A stretch of DNA of 64,000 bases from Lacrimispora sphenoides JCM 1415 (lineage in GTDB: Bacteria > Bacillota > Clostridia > Lachnospirales > Lachnospiraceae), in the NCBI RefSeq assembly GCF_900105615.1, contig NZ_LT630003.1, forward strand, positions 1,488,001 to 1,552,000, in the 5' to 3' direction. Within the stretch, counting starts at the first letter, position 1. Each line of letters begins with the position of its first letter. Made by a program: the position numbers and the translations under genes. Positions 45,868 to 55,192 of the stretch are shown piece by piece. Under the pieces are notes generated by a model that saw only the letters and a list, made by a program, of their open reading frames with translations, was not told the origin of the DNA and did not search any database.

Positions 45868-46653
45868 ATGGTGGTGATAGATCGAATGAAAACTTACATG
45901 ACATCCGAAATTGCGCATAGTATAGGAATCCATCCCAATACGGTACGTCTTTATGAAGAACTTGAGCTTATACCCAAACCAGAGCGGAGGGCAAACGGTT
46001 ATCGCATTTTTACAGATTTTCATATGGAGCAGATTAAGTTCGTAAGAATAGCGCTAAAGGTCGAGGTTTTACAAAATGGATTGAGAAAACAGGCGATTAC
46101 TATTATTAAGACCTCTGCTTCCGGAAATTTTGACAAGGCAATTAATTTGACGGAACATTATTTGCAGCAGATAAAAAATGAGCAAAGTAATGCGGAGGAA
46201 GCCATAGAGATCACTCAAAAGCTGTTATCAGGCAGCAGCCAGGATCAAGAATCCGGTGCAATGGTTTTAACCAGAAAAGAAATGGCCGATTATTTACAAA
46301 TTTCAATGGATGCTTTAAGAAATTGGGAAATGAATGGCCTGCTCACTATAAAACGAAAACAAAACGGCTACCGGGTTTATACGGATGAGGATATTCGGCG
46401 GCTCAAAATCATTCGTTCCCTGCGTTGTGGGAATTATTCCCTTTCGGCAATTTTACGAATGCTGAATACATTATCCCAAAATCCAAAAGCAGATATCCGG
46501 CAGGTGATTGATACACCGGACGAAAACGAAGATATCATTTCTGTATGTGATAAGCTTCTCACTTCTTTGCATTTTGCGGAGGAAAATGCGAAAGTCATGC
46601 TGTCGCACCTTGAGAAGATGAAAGAACAATTTGAAATAAACCCTACACTTTGA
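45868..46653 (+). CDS. Regulator with two MerR HTH domains
   Basis: 261 aa from ATG 45868, or 255 aa from ATG 45886 (MKTYMTSEIA), which has GGTGGTGAT upstream; codons back to 45700 are not protein-like. There are two MerR-type winged HTH domains: TSEIAHSIGIHPNTVRLYEE (about 12-31) and TRKEMADYLQISMDALRNWE (about 140-159), each with the following GYR(I/V)(F/Y)T wing. A C-terminal coil (LEKMKEQFE) follows. It is upstream of an ABC-2 exporter, which it likely controls. Confidence 0.85.
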   Translation: MVVIDRMKTYMTSEIAHSIGIHPNTVRLYEELELIPKPERRANGYRIFTDFHMEQIKFVRIALKVEVLQNGLRKQAITIIKTSASGNFDKAINLTEHYLQQIKNEQSNAEEAIEITQKLLSGSSQDQESGAMVLTRKEMADYLQISMDALRNWEMNGLLTIKRKQNGYRVYTDEDIRRLKIIRSLRCGNYSLSAILRMLNTLSQNPKADIRQVIDTPDENEDIISVCDKLLTSLHFAEENAKVMLSHLEKMKEQFEINPTL

Positions 46654-46683
46654 CACCAGACTTTGCTCTGGTGTTATTCTTTT
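46653..46683 (+). terminator. Terminator or attenuator between MerR-type gene and ABC exporter
   Basis: ACACCAGA-ctttg-TCTGGTGT with TATTCTTTTTG after it, 31 bp before the ATPase gene. The same ACACCAGACTTT word occurs at 45829-45840 before the regulator, hinting at a shared regulatory site as well. Confidence 0.6.
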
Positions 46684-46713
46684 TGTGAAAAGAAAAAGGA
46701 GGGATTTTATCAC

Positions 46714-47445
46714 ATGGAAACAACCATAGAAGTAAAAGGACTGTGCAAGTCTTACGCCCAAGTGAAAGCGATAGAGAATATTAATATCTCAATTTGCCGC
46801 GGGGAAGTATTTGGCTTGCTGGGAGCAAACGGTGCTGGTAAAAGCACCACAATTGAATGTATCCTGGGAACGAAAATACAGGATAGCGGAACGGTATCCA
46901 TTTTGGAATTGAATCCGCAAAAAGACAGGAAAAAACTTTTTGAGAGGGTTGGTGTTCAATTTCAGGAAGCCAATTATCAGGACAAAATCAAGGTAGATGA
47001 ACTTTGTGAAGTTACTGCTTCGCTTTACAAAAACACCCTGGATTATGGTGTTCTACTGGAGCAGTTCGGACTTTTGGAAAAGTCAAATAGCCTGGTCAGT
47101 GAACTTTCAGGAGGTCAGAAGCAACGGCTTTTTATCGTGCTTGCGCTGATCCCAGATCCCGAAGTCGTGTTTTTAGACGAGCTGACAACAGGATTGGATG
47201 CCAGGGCACGGCGGGAAGTGTGGAAGAGCCTTTCCCAGTTAAAAGAAAGAGGTATCACAATTTTGCTGACCTCTCATTTTATGGATGAGGTGGAAGCCCT
47301 TTGTGACAGGATCATGATTTTGAAGAACGGGAAGAGCATATTTTGCGGTTCCATAAAAGAAGCGGTCACAGCAAGTCCTTATGAAAAGCTTGAGGATGCA
47401 TATCTTTGGTACACAGACGGGGAGGGTGAATATGAAAACATTTAA
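46714..47445 (+). CDS. ABC-2 type exporter ATPase
   Basis: The start is ATG 46714 (METTIEVKG, 243 aa) after AAAGGAGGG. Walker A GANGAGKSTT (about 37-46), signature SELSGGQKQR (about 131-140), Walker B VVFLDELTTGLD (Leu for the usual Pro in DEPT) and LLTSHFMDE are present. Relatives export drugs, peptides or lipids. Overlaps the permease start by 14 bp. Confidence 0.92.
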   Translation: METTIEVKGLCKSYAQVKAIENINISICRGEVFGLLGANGAGKSTTIECILGTKIQDSGTVSILELNPQKDRKKLFERVGVQFQEANYQDKIKVDELCEVTASLYKNTLDYGVLLEQFGLLEKSNSLVSELSGGQKQRLFIVLALIPDPEVVFLDELTTGLDARARREVWKSLSQLKERGITILLTSHFMDEVEALCDRIMILKNGKSIFCGSIKEAVTASPYEKLEDAYLWYTDGEGEYENI

Positions 47446-48175
47446 AACGTTACTTAAAACAGAAGGAAAATTATCTCTTCGTGGGCTGGACATGTTTATC
47501 TTTGCTATTTGTATGCCGGTTGTCGTGGTTGTAATCTTAGGAGCAGTTTTTGGAGACAAACCCGCTTTTGATGGTGCAGAATATACGTTCCTGGAACAAT
47601 CCTTTGGTGCGGTATCAGCCATTGCCATATGTGCCGGAGGCGTGATGGGGCTTCCCCTGGTTGTATCTGATTATCGAAGCAGAAAGATTTTAAAGCGGTT
47701 TAAGGTAACGCCCGCTGATCCTGCACTTATTCTGGCGGTGCAGGTTGCTATTTACGCACTTTATTCGATTGCATCCCTTATCCTGATTTATATAACTGGA
47801 GCGCTATTTTTTGGATTTCAGCTAAAAGGTTCATGGCTTCCGTTTCTAGGGGCATACTTGCTTGTCATGTTGTCCATGTTCAGCATTGGGCTGCTGGTGG
47901 GGGGAATTGCACCGAACACGAAAATAGCCGGTGCCGCCGCCAGCCTGCTGTACTTTCCAATGCTGATTTTTTCAGGTGCCACTCTGCCTTACGAGGTGAT
48001 GCCTGCTGCATTTCAAAAAGCAGCAGACCTCCTTCCGCTGACTCAGGGAATTAAACTTCTTAAGGCTGCCTCACTGGGGCTGCCAATGGATAGGGTTTTC
48101 ACTCCGGTTATGGTGATGATTGCCATTGCGGTGATATGTATCAGTATTTCCCTACGTTTTTTCAAGTGGGAATGA
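47432..48175 (+). CDS. ABC-2 type exporter permease
   Basis: The start is ATG 47432 (MKTFKTLLKTEGK, 247 aa), with GGGGAGGG upstream. Six hydrophobic segments (first about 22-42), and the ABC-2 membrane pattern FPMLIFSGATLPYEVMP (about 170-186). Forms the channel for the ATPase encoded before it. Regulated probably by the tandem MerR protein. Confidence 0.9.
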   Translation: MKTFKTLLKTEGKLSLRGLDMFIFAICMPVVVVVILGAVFGDKPAFDGAEYTFLEQSFGAVSAIAICAGGVMGLPLVVSDYRSRKILKRFKVTPADPALILAVQVAIYALYSIASLILIYITGALFFGFQLKGSWLPFLGAYLLVMLSMFSIGLLVGGIAPNTKIAGAAASLLYFPMLIFSGATLPYEVMPAAFQKAADLLPLTQGIKLLKAASLGLPMDRVFTPVMVMIAIAVICISISLRFFKWE

Positions 48176-48311
48176 GAGCTTGGATTAATTGGCCTGACAG
48201 AGCTTACCTCGCCAATAATTTATGGCTGCTTTTTATTTTTTACACTACTTCCTTCACCCGGGCGAACATGATATAATGACAAAAGAATCGGGGCAAAGCA
48301 GGGGGTTAATC

Positions 48312-49919
48312 ATGTTAAAAGTATTGATAGCAGATGATGAAGAAAAGATCTGCCAGCTGATCGAGAAGCTGATCGATTGGCAAGCACTGGATATGAAGCT
48401 CAGCGGTGTGGCAAATAATGGGATCGAGGCGCTTGAAAAGATAGAAGCCCTTTCTCCTGATGTAGTGATTACGGATATCCGGATGCCGGGATATGACGGC
48501 CTGGACCTGGTGAAAAAGACCCGGGAACTGAATGTAGGTGTGGAATTTGTGATTATCAGCGGATACCGCCATTTTGAATATGCCCAGACAGCGATCAAAT
48601 ATGGGGTCAGCGATTATTTGTTAAAACCAATCAAAAAACAGGAACTGACAGAAACTCTGGAAAAAATAAGAGTAAGGTATAATGAAAAAAGCGAGCAGCT
48701 GACCTACGAGGAGCGGGTCAGGCTGGCAAGGAAGAGTGACGCAGAGAGGCTGCGGACCACCTGGTTTTCCAATGTCTTGTACCGGGACCGAAGTGAACAG
48801 GACTGCTCCAGCCTGGAAGAAATCAATAAGCAGTATTATTATCAGTTAAAACAGGGGTGCTTTCAGATCGTTTGTGTCAAATTTGATGGAATTTCCATGC
48901 CTGACGAGAAAAACCTGGAATTTCTGACAGAAAAGACAACTCAGATTGCAGAGCAGATGCTGAAAGGCCATGTATATGACTGGGAATTGTATGTGGAAAA
49001 CAGCCATATTTATCTATTCTTAAATTATGGTGAGGAAAACAGGAAACTCATCCGCCGGCAATGCAAAAATATATTAAATGAGCTTGCTGTGCTGGAATCC
49101 ATTCTGGAAGGGCTTCGAGTGACCATTGGGTTTGGAGCAACTGTATGGAATATCACCCAGCTAAGGAGTTCCCTCAAATCCGCCAGGTACTTAGTAGAGC
49201 AGCGCCTGGTGGCCGGAAACGGCAAACTCCTGGAGGGGGAGCTGCGCAGCTCTTTTCATCTGGCATCAAGCCAGTGGTTCACTCAGTTTAACCAGAACAT
49301 GAACACGGCTTTGGAAAGTCTGGACAGGCAGCAGGTGGGAGATTGCCTGATGAAACTGAAAGACGGGCTTTTGGAGCAGCCGGATATGACCGGGCATGAA
49401 ATTCTGCAGATGTGCAGAGAGGTCTGTAACCTTTATCTGTTTTTCATGAAAAATCATAAGATCCCCATTGAACAGAATTTTATGGAACGGTTTAATCAGG
49501 GAGTGGAATTTTGTTCTTCTGCAAGAGAGGTCCTTCGCTATCTCATAAAAGAGATTTCCGCTTCCTATGATAAGGCCGTGGCCGGAAAGATGCAGGAGAA
49601 TAACCGCCCCATCCGAATCGCCAAAAAATACATCAGAGACCATTATAGGGAAGCCATTACCTTAGAAACAGTCAGTGAAGTCGCCGGATTCAATCCTACA
49701 TATTTCAGTTCCCTGTTTAAGAAGGAGACAGGAAAGAACTTTCTGGAATTCCTATCCGAGGTGCGTATGGAACAGGCGAAAGGCCTTCTAAAAGAAACAA
49801 ATTTAAGTGTTGCATCCATATGTGAGGAAGTGGGCTACAGCGATGTAAAGTATTTTACAAAGAACTTTACCAAATATTCCGGTTTAAAGCCAAACGAGTA
49901 TCGGAAGCTTTATTCCTGA
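48312..49919 (+). CDS. YesN-type response regulator (AraC HTH)
   Basis: The start is ATG 48312 (MLKVLIADDEEK, 535 aa) after AGCAGGGGG. Receiver with acids ADDEE, D55 in VVITDIRMP and Lys in LLKPIK; a long middle region (about 130-430) typical of YesN; C-terminal AraC HTH (ITLETVSEVAGFNPTYFSSL and VASICEEVGYSDVKYFTKNF). Its kinase follows 13 bp later. The target is likely the CUT2 operon starting at 52588, through direct repeats at 52484. Confidence 0.93.
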   Translation: MLKVLIADDEEKICQLIEKLIDWQALDMKLSGVANNGIEALEKIEALSPDVVITDIRMPGYDGLDLVKKTRELNVGVEFVIISGYRHFEYAQTAIKYGVSDYLLKPIKKQELTETLEKIRVRYNEKSEQLTYEERVRLARKSDAERLRTTWFSNVLYRDRSEQDCSSLEEINKQYYYQLKQGCFQIVCVKFDGISMPDEKNLEFLTEKTTQIAEQMLKGHVYDWELYVENSHIYLFLNYGEENRKLIRRQCKNILNELAVLESILEGLRVTIGFGATVWNITQLRSSLKSARYLVEQRLVAGNGKLLEGELRSSFHLASSQWFTQFNQNMNTALESLDRQQVGDCLMKLKDGLLEQPDMTGHEILQMCREVCNLYLFFMKNHKIPIEQNFMERFNQGVEFCSSAREVLRYLIKEISASYDKAVAGKMQENNRPIRIAKKYIRDHYREAITLETVSEVAGFNPTYFSSLFKKETGKNFLEFLSEVRMEQAKGLLKETNLSVASICEEVGYSDVKYFTKNFTKYSGLKPNEYRKLYS

Positions 49920-49932
49920 TGGGAGGCGTATC

Positions 49933-50952
49933 ATGAAGGAAAAATTACGGTTTCTATCCGTCAGAGTGATTCTTCTATTGGCAGGTGTTTTGACCGGATT
50001 CATGTTTTTGCTTTGCTATGCCCTGTACTTAACCAGGGGTCAGCCGGAGCAAATTTGGCTTATAATGGCGGCTTCCGTTCTCCTGGTCTTATTTTTCTAC
50101 AACGGATATTATGGAATTTATAAGCCCATGCAGGAAACCAAACGGGTGGAACGGCAGTTTGCCTCTGGCAGTGTTTTAAATGACTTATTAAAAATACGCT
50201 ATCCCTACTGCCCGGAAACTGAGAAAGTAAATCAAAGGTTTTTTGAAATGCTTGGGACCAGGGAACTGATTAATGTTTCAAAAAAGCAGGCGGAATATCT
50301 TGCCCTGCAAAACCAGATCAACCCTCATTTTTTGTACAATACTCTGGAAGGAATACGGAGTGAGGCGCTGAGCCTGGGCGTGGACAGCATAGCGGAGATG
50401 ACGGAGGCTCTTGCTACCTTTTTCCGCTATACTATTTCCAATGTAGACCATCTGGTAAACTTAGAGGATGAGCTTGCAAATATTGAAAACTACTATTACA
50501 TCCAACAGTTCCGCTTTGGAAAAAAATTACAGCTGAATATCCAGTATGCATGTTCTGAAGAACTGGATGAAATGGAGATCCTGCAATACCGTCTGCCAAA
50601 GCTGACTCTGCAGCCGGTTGTTGAGAATTCTATTTATCACGGGATTGAGCGGAAAATAGGGGAAGGGCATCTGATCATTAAAATTTTGGTAACGGATTCC
50701 CGGTTGATCATCAAGATATCTGATGACGGGCTTGGGATGGAGGCCGAAAGGGTAAAAATGTTAAATGAAAAACTTAAAAGCTTATCCTTAGACGATGTGA
50801 ACCCTGATTTAGACCGGAAAGGCGGCATTGCAATCCAGAATGTCAATAACAGAATCAAGCTGCTCTTCGGAGAGGAATATGGCATCCATGTCTACAGCCA
50901 GGTGGAGGCAGGAACGGATGTGGAGATATCCCTTCCTCTGGTAAAGGATTAA
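49933..50952 (+). CDS. YesM-type histidine kinase without extracellular sensor
   Basis: A 339-aa kinase, much shorter than most YesM. Two transmembrane segments (about 8-30 and 37-57) are separated by only some 6 residues; no extracellular domain, no clear HAMP. His_kinase motif LQNQINPHFLYNTL (about 128-141) and HATPase boxes (VENSIYHGIE, SDDGLGME) are intact. It must therefore sense through a partner, maybe the ABC-like protein encoded next. Confidence 0.92.
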   Translation: MKEKLRFLSVRVILLLAGVLTGFMFLLCYALYLTRGQPEQIWLIMAASVLLVLFFYNGYYGIYKPMQETKRVERQFASGSVLNDLLKIRYPYCPETEKVNQRFFEMLGTRELINVSKKQAEYLALQNQINPHFLYNTLEGIRSEALSLGVDSIAEMTEALATFFRYTISNVDHLVNLEDELANIENYYYIQQFRFGKKLQLNIQYACSEELDEMEILQYRLPKLTLQPVVENSIYHGIERKIGEGHLIIKILVTDSRLIIKISDDGLGMEAERVKMLNEKLKSLSLDDVNPDLDRKGGIAIQNVNNRIKLLFGEEYGIHVYSQVEAGTDVEISLPLVKD

Positions 50953-50972
50953 CAGGACAGAGAGGTGATGAG

Positions 50973-52418
50973 ATGAGAAAGGAAATTCTCCGGCTGAATC
51001 ATGTTACCCTGGAAGAAAACGGAGAGCGTTATCTGGATAATCTGGATTTTTATATTCTCCAGGGAGAAATTATGGGGCTCATTATATCCGATGCAAAGGG
51101 CTGTTCCCAATTGATCCGTCTCATCTGTCATAACATTCCCATAAGCTTTGGCGGAGTATACTATGAAGGAGACCGGGTAAATCATTATTCCCACGCGGAC
51201 TTTACTGACAACCGGGTTTATGTCATTGAGGAGAGGGGACGGCTCATAGACAGCCTGACCATATCTGATAACCTGTTTGTTATGCGGAAGGGATTTAAAA
51301 AGTATATTATTAACAGCAGGGTGCTGGATCATCAGGTGGAGCTTTTGATGGCAGAGTTGGGACTTTCCATTGATCCCAAACGCCGGGTTTCAACCTTAAG
51401 CGCCTTTGAGCGCTGTGTGACTGAGCTTTTAAAAGCCATTCTGGCCGGGTGCCGGTTCATTATTCTGGACAGGATCAGCAATTTCTTAAGCCAGATGGAA
51501 CTAAAACAGTTTCAGGACATTATCAGAGAGCAGGCAAAGAGGGGGACCGCATTCCTTTATATGGGCAACCATCATCAGGAGGTGTTCCAGATTGCGGACC
51601 GGGCGGCTCTTTTTCATCAGGGAATCATATGGAAGGTGTTTGAAAAAGAAGAAATGGTGGAAACGGCCCTTCAGCCTTACACCATATCGTTTGACTTATC
51701 CGGCAGCCAAATCCGGGAACCTAAGGAGGAGGCTGTTCTTAAATTGGATGGCGTGCATTTGAACGGAAAAGAGCCGGTGGGTTTTTCTCTGCGAAAAGGG
51801 GAATGTCTGATGATACTGGATATGGATAATCAGACCTGGGAGCCTCTGGTGGAGGTCCTCTCCGGCAGCAGGGGAATCAGGGCCGGCAGGATTTACCTGG
51901 GAGAAAGGGACTTTGCAGGAGAGGAGCCCACGGACTTTTTTAAGGAGGGAGTAGCTGTCATTCCTGATGATCCGGCTGAAACCTTCCTGTTTAGGGACAT
52001 GAGCTATATGGAAAACCTGACGTTTCTTCTGGACCGGAAGGTTTTGTTCGGGAATTTAAAGCGCAGCCATCTTCGCAGTGTACGGAAAGAATATATGAAA
52101 AAGGTGGGGCCCTGTATTGATGCTGGTAAGATTGACCGTTTAAGCATGCGGGAAAGATACGGCCTTGCCTATTACCGGATCCATCTCCTTCACCCTAAGG
52201 TCGCTGTGTGCGTACAGCCGCTGGCAAAGGGGGACATGTACTTAAGGCGTTATGTGCTGGATCTGATCCAGGAGCTGAAAAACAGCGGAATTTCGGTACT
52301 CATTCTCACAAGCAACCTTGCCGACAACATGGATGTATCAGACCGGATGATAATTCTGCAGGATGGAAAGGTGGCGGCAGAATACGCGAAAGAGGAATTT
52401 TATAAAGTAGGCTGGTAA
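50973..52418 (+). CDS. RbsA-like tandem ABC protein, catalytically dead
   Basis: A 481-aa protein aligned in layout with two-domain sugar ATPases, yet every catalytic motif is lost. Domain 1: Walker A reads GLIISDAKGCSQLIR, signature STLSAFERC, Walker B FIILDRISN (no Glu). Domain 2: MILDMDNQTWEP in place of GLxGxGRTE, DRLSMRERYG for LSGGNQQK, and VAVCVQPLAKGD for the second Walker B. The fold seems kept (FQIADRAALFHQG, VSDRMIILQDGKV), and the frame is open throughout, so it is under selection, not decay. Likely regulatory. AGAGAGGTGATGAG precedes the ATG. Confidence 0.85.
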   Translation: MRKEILRLNHVTLEENGERYLDNLDFYILQGEIMGLIISDAKGCSQLIRLICHNIPISFGGVYYEGDRVNHYSHADFTDNRVYVIEERGRLIDSLTISDNLFVMRKGFKKYIINSRVLDHQVELLMAELGLSIDPKRRVSTLSAFERCVTELLKAILAGCRFIILDRISNFLSQMELKQFQDIIREQAKRGTAFLYMGNHHQEVFQIADRAALFHQGIIWKVFEKEEMVETALQPYTISFDLSGSQIREPKEEAVLKLDGVHLNGKEPVGFSLRKGECLMILDMDNQTWEPLVEVLSGSRGIRAGRIYLGERDFAGEEPTDFFKEGVAVIPDDPAETFLFRDMSYMENLTFLLDRKVLFGNLKRSHLRSVRKEYMKKVGPCIDAGKIDRLSMRERYGLAYYRIHLLHPKVAVCVQPLAKGDMYLRRYVLDLIQELKNSGISVLILTSNLADNMDVSDRMIILQDGKVAAEYAKEEFYKVGW

Positions 52419-52429
52419 TGAATAGGATT

Positions 52430-52456
52430 AACAGGCGGTCTGGCTGCCTGTTTTTC
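52430..52456 (+). terminator. Terminator after the dead-ATPase gene
   Basis: ACAGGC-ggtctggct-GCCTGT followed by TTTTTC. Confidence 0.8.
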
Positions 52457-52483
52457 ATTTCTGCAAAGGATTTGATTGCCAAA

Positions 52484-52543
52484 GAATACCCCCCTTAAAC
52501 GGAAGAATCTCCCCTACTATCCATGGATTCCCGATGATATACT
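52484..52543 (+). promoter_or_regulatory. Direct repeats and -10 before the third CUT2 operon
   Basis: GAATACCCCC (52484) and GAATCTCCCC (52505), 21 bp apart, end close to the expected -35 position. TATACT at 52538-52543 is the -10. Two half-sites two helical turns apart fit an AraC-type YesN activator. Confidence 0.6.
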
Positions 52544-52587
52544 GTTTACAGAAGCTAGAATTTGAGAGAAATATGAGGGTGATAGGT

Positions 52588-54090
52588 ATGCAGGAAGATA
52601 TTGTGCGGATGCAGAATATTATAAAGACATTCCCTGGTGTAAAAGCGCTTGACGATGTTTCGTTTTACTTAAAATCAGGAGAAGTTATGGCATTGCTGGG
52701 TGAAAATGGTGCGGGAAAATCAACACTTGTTAAAATATTAAGCGGCGTCTATCCAAGAGATGGAGGAACCATCGAAGTATTCGGCGACAATATCCGGGAA
52801 ATGACCACACAGAAGGCAAAGGATCTTGGGGTAGCGATCATCCATCAGGAACTGAACATGTGCCAGCATTTGACCGTAGCGGAAAACATTTTTCTGGGAC
52901 GGGAACGGACAAAGGGAATGATCCTTTCTGAAAAAGAGATGAACAAGGCGGCTGCCGAGATATTAAGCCGAATGAATATAGAATTAGATCCAGAGGAACT
53001 GGTGGGTAATCTGGCAGTATCCAAGCAGCAGATGGTTGAGATCGCCAAGGCGCTTTCCATGAATGCCAGGATCTTGATTATGGATGAGCCTACGTCAGCC
53101 CTGACCTCAAAGGAAATCGCAGATCTGTTCACTATTATTAAAAAGTTAAAGAAAGAAGGCTGCGGAATCGTATACATATCCCACCGACTGGAAGAACTGA
53201 AACATATCGTGGACCGGGTCACCATCATGAGAGACGGAAGATTTATCACATCCATGGATTTTGATCAGAATCGGATGGATGAGATCATTTCTCACATGGT
53301 CGGCCGCGAAATAAAACAGAAATTCCCACGGGTCTCCTGTCCAAAAGGGAAGAAGATTCTGGAGATCCGCAATTTAAATGCCGGACGGATGGTCCGCGGC
53401 ATCAATCTGGAGCTGCATGAAGGCGAGATCGTAGGAATAGCCGGGTTAATGGGGGCAGGAAGGACAGAGACCACCAGAGCCATATTTGGAGCGGATCCAA
53501 AGGAATCCGGGCAGATTTTCCTGGATGGAAAAGAGGTCATCATACATAATGTAGAAGATTCCATAAAAGCAGGTATCGTACTGGCTCCGGAAGACAGGAA
53601 AAAGGACGGCCTCTGTACGAAACTCAGCGTACGGGATAACATTGCCCTTCCCAATCTGGATATGCTATGCGGAAAGCTGGGAATCGTCAACAGGAAAAAA
53701 GAGAGGGAAATGACGGATAAAACAGTGGTTTCCTTAAAAATCAAGCTGCCGAACGCAGAGGTAGATGCCGGAAGCTTATCCGGCGGTAACCAGCAAAAGG
53801 TGGTGGTAGGTAAATGGCTTGCAAGGAATTCACGGGTCGTGATTTTCGATGAACCCACCAGGGGCATCGACGTGGCGGCTAAGGTAGAGATCTATAACCT
53901 GATGAACGAATTAAAACAAAAGGGGATCGGCGTTTTGTTCGTTTCGTCGGAAATGCCGGAAGTCCTTGGCATCAGCGACCGGATTATTGTCATGTGTGAC
54001 GGGAAAATAACAGGGGAAGTGATGACAGCTGAGGCGACACAGGATCTGATCCTCAAATATGCGACTCAGTTTGAAAGCAAGATCAGTTAA
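52588..54090 (+). CDS. CUT2 sugar ABC importer ATPase (third set)
   Basis: 501 aa from ATG 52588 (MQEDIVRMQN), with GAGGGTGAT upstream; ATG 52573 is also possible. Walker A GENGAGKSTL, Walker B ILIMDEPTSAL in the first domain; GLMGAGRTETT, LSGGNQQKVV and VVIFDEPTRGID in the second; both are intact, in contrast to the dead protein upstream. With the next two genes it forms an importer for a galactose-, ribose- or xylose-like sugar. Confidence 0.93.
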   Translation: MQEDIVRMQNIIKTFPGVKALDDVSFYLKSGEVMALLGENGAGKSTLVKILSGVYPRDGGTIEVFGDNIREMTTQKAKDLGVAIIHQELNMCQHLTVAENIFLGRERTKGMILSEKEMNKAAAEILSRMNIELDPEELVGNLAVSKQQMVEIAKALSMNARILIMDEPTSALTSKEIADLFTIIKKLKKEGCGIVYISHRLEELKHIVDRVTIMRDGRFITSMDFDQNRMDEIISHMVGREIKQKFPRVSCPKGKKILEIRNLNAGRMVRGINLELHEGEIVGIAGLMGAGRTETTRAIFGADPKESGQIFLDGKEVIIHNVEDSIKAGIVLAPEDRKKDGLCTKLSVRDNIALPNLDMLCGKLGIVNRKKEREMTDKTVVSLKIKLPNAEVDAGSLSGGNQQKVVVGKWLARNSRVVIFDEPTRGIDVAAKVEIYNLMNELKQKGIGVLFVSSEMPEVLGISDRIIVMCDGKITGEVMTAEATQDLILKYATQFESKIS

Positions 54091-54112
54091 GAAAAGGGCA
54101 AGGAGAGGTAAC

Positions 54113-55120
54113 ATGAATAGTAAAAGACAGAGTTGGTATAAAAGGCTGTTCGCCGTTCGCGGGATGGGGCAGGTAGTCACCGTAAGTTTAGGACTTATCG
54201 TTATGTGCGTTGTTTTTGGCATCATAAACCCTACATTCTTTTCCGGGAAAAATGTTGCGAATCTTTTGCGTCAGATTGCTCCGATCCTGTTAATCGGCAT
54301 CGGACAGTCCTATGTATTGATCACCGGCAATATTGATTTGTCCATTGGTTCTGTTGTCGGTATGAGCTGCATGATATCTGCGACCATGATGACAAAGGGC
54401 ATGAATCCATGGGTTGCGGTAATTCTTACCCTGTTGTGCTGTCTGATCGTAGGCGTTGTCAACGGCTTACTGGTAGCCAAGTGCAAGCTTCCGCCTTTTA
54501 TTGCAACCTTAGGTACCATGACAATTGCCAGGGGCGTTGCTCAGATTGTAAATAATAACTACAATACCGATGCCATTGGAGACGGGGCAAGGGGATTTCG
54601 GGATTTCTTTTATTATGGAAAGGTCGCCGGAGTGTATAACACAGTGATCATATCCATTGTTTTATGGCTGGTATTTAATTTCCTATTAAGCAAAACAAGA
54701 ACCGGGCGGCACATTTATGCAATCGGAAGCAACATAGAGGCCTCCAAGCTATCCGGGGTAAATATTGTAGCCACCACTACAAAGGCTTATCTGGTCAGCT
54801 CTTTTTGCTCCTGCGTCGTAGGACTAGTGATCTGTGCAACAAGCGGCATGGGTACCATGGATGCGGGCAATGCCTATGAAATGTATGCTGTGGCGGCTTC
54901 CGTAATCGGAGGAGTTTCTACATTGGGAGGCCAGGGAATTCTAATTGGTACGGTAATCGGTGCTTCCATCTGGGGCGTGCTCCAGAATGGACTTCAGTTT
55001 GCAGGCGCCCCGGTTGCAATCCGAAATATTGTCATCGGCGCCATTGTAGTGATCTCCGTATTGATTGATGTGATTGTACGAAGCGGAAAGCTGGGAAAGA
55101 AAAATAAGATAGAACCATAA
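54113..55120 (+). CDS. CUT2 sugar ABC permease (third set)
   Basis: The start is ATG 54113 (MNSKRQSWYK, 335 aa), after AAGGAGAGG; it begins 22 bp after the ATPase. Multiple hydrophobic segments with the signature YVLITGNIDLSIGS (about 64-77) and ASVIGGVSTLGG near the C-terminus. Other family members read TGGIDLSVG, so this is a distinct branch. Confidence 0.93.
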   Translation: MNSKRQSWYKRLFAVRGMGQVVTVSLGLIVMCVVFGIINPTFFSGKNVANLLRQIAPILLIGIGQSYVLITGNIDLSIGSVVGMSCMISATMMTKGMNPWVAVILTLLCCLIVGVVNGLLVAKCKLPPFIATLGTMTIARGVAQIVNNNYNTDAIGDGARGFRDFFYYGKVAGVYNTVIISIVLWLVFNFLLSKTRTGRHIYAIGSNIEASKLSGVNIVATTTKAYLVSSFCSCVVGLVICATSGMGTMDAGNAYEMYAVAASVIGGVSTLGGQGILIGTVIGASIWGVLQNGLQFAGAPVAIRNIVIGAIVVISVLIDVIVRSGKLGKKNKIEP

Positions 55121-55192
55121 TGATGGTATTGGAGCCTGAGGCTTTGATATAGGCAGATTTTAAAATATCCAATTTTAAGGAGGAAAAGGTTT

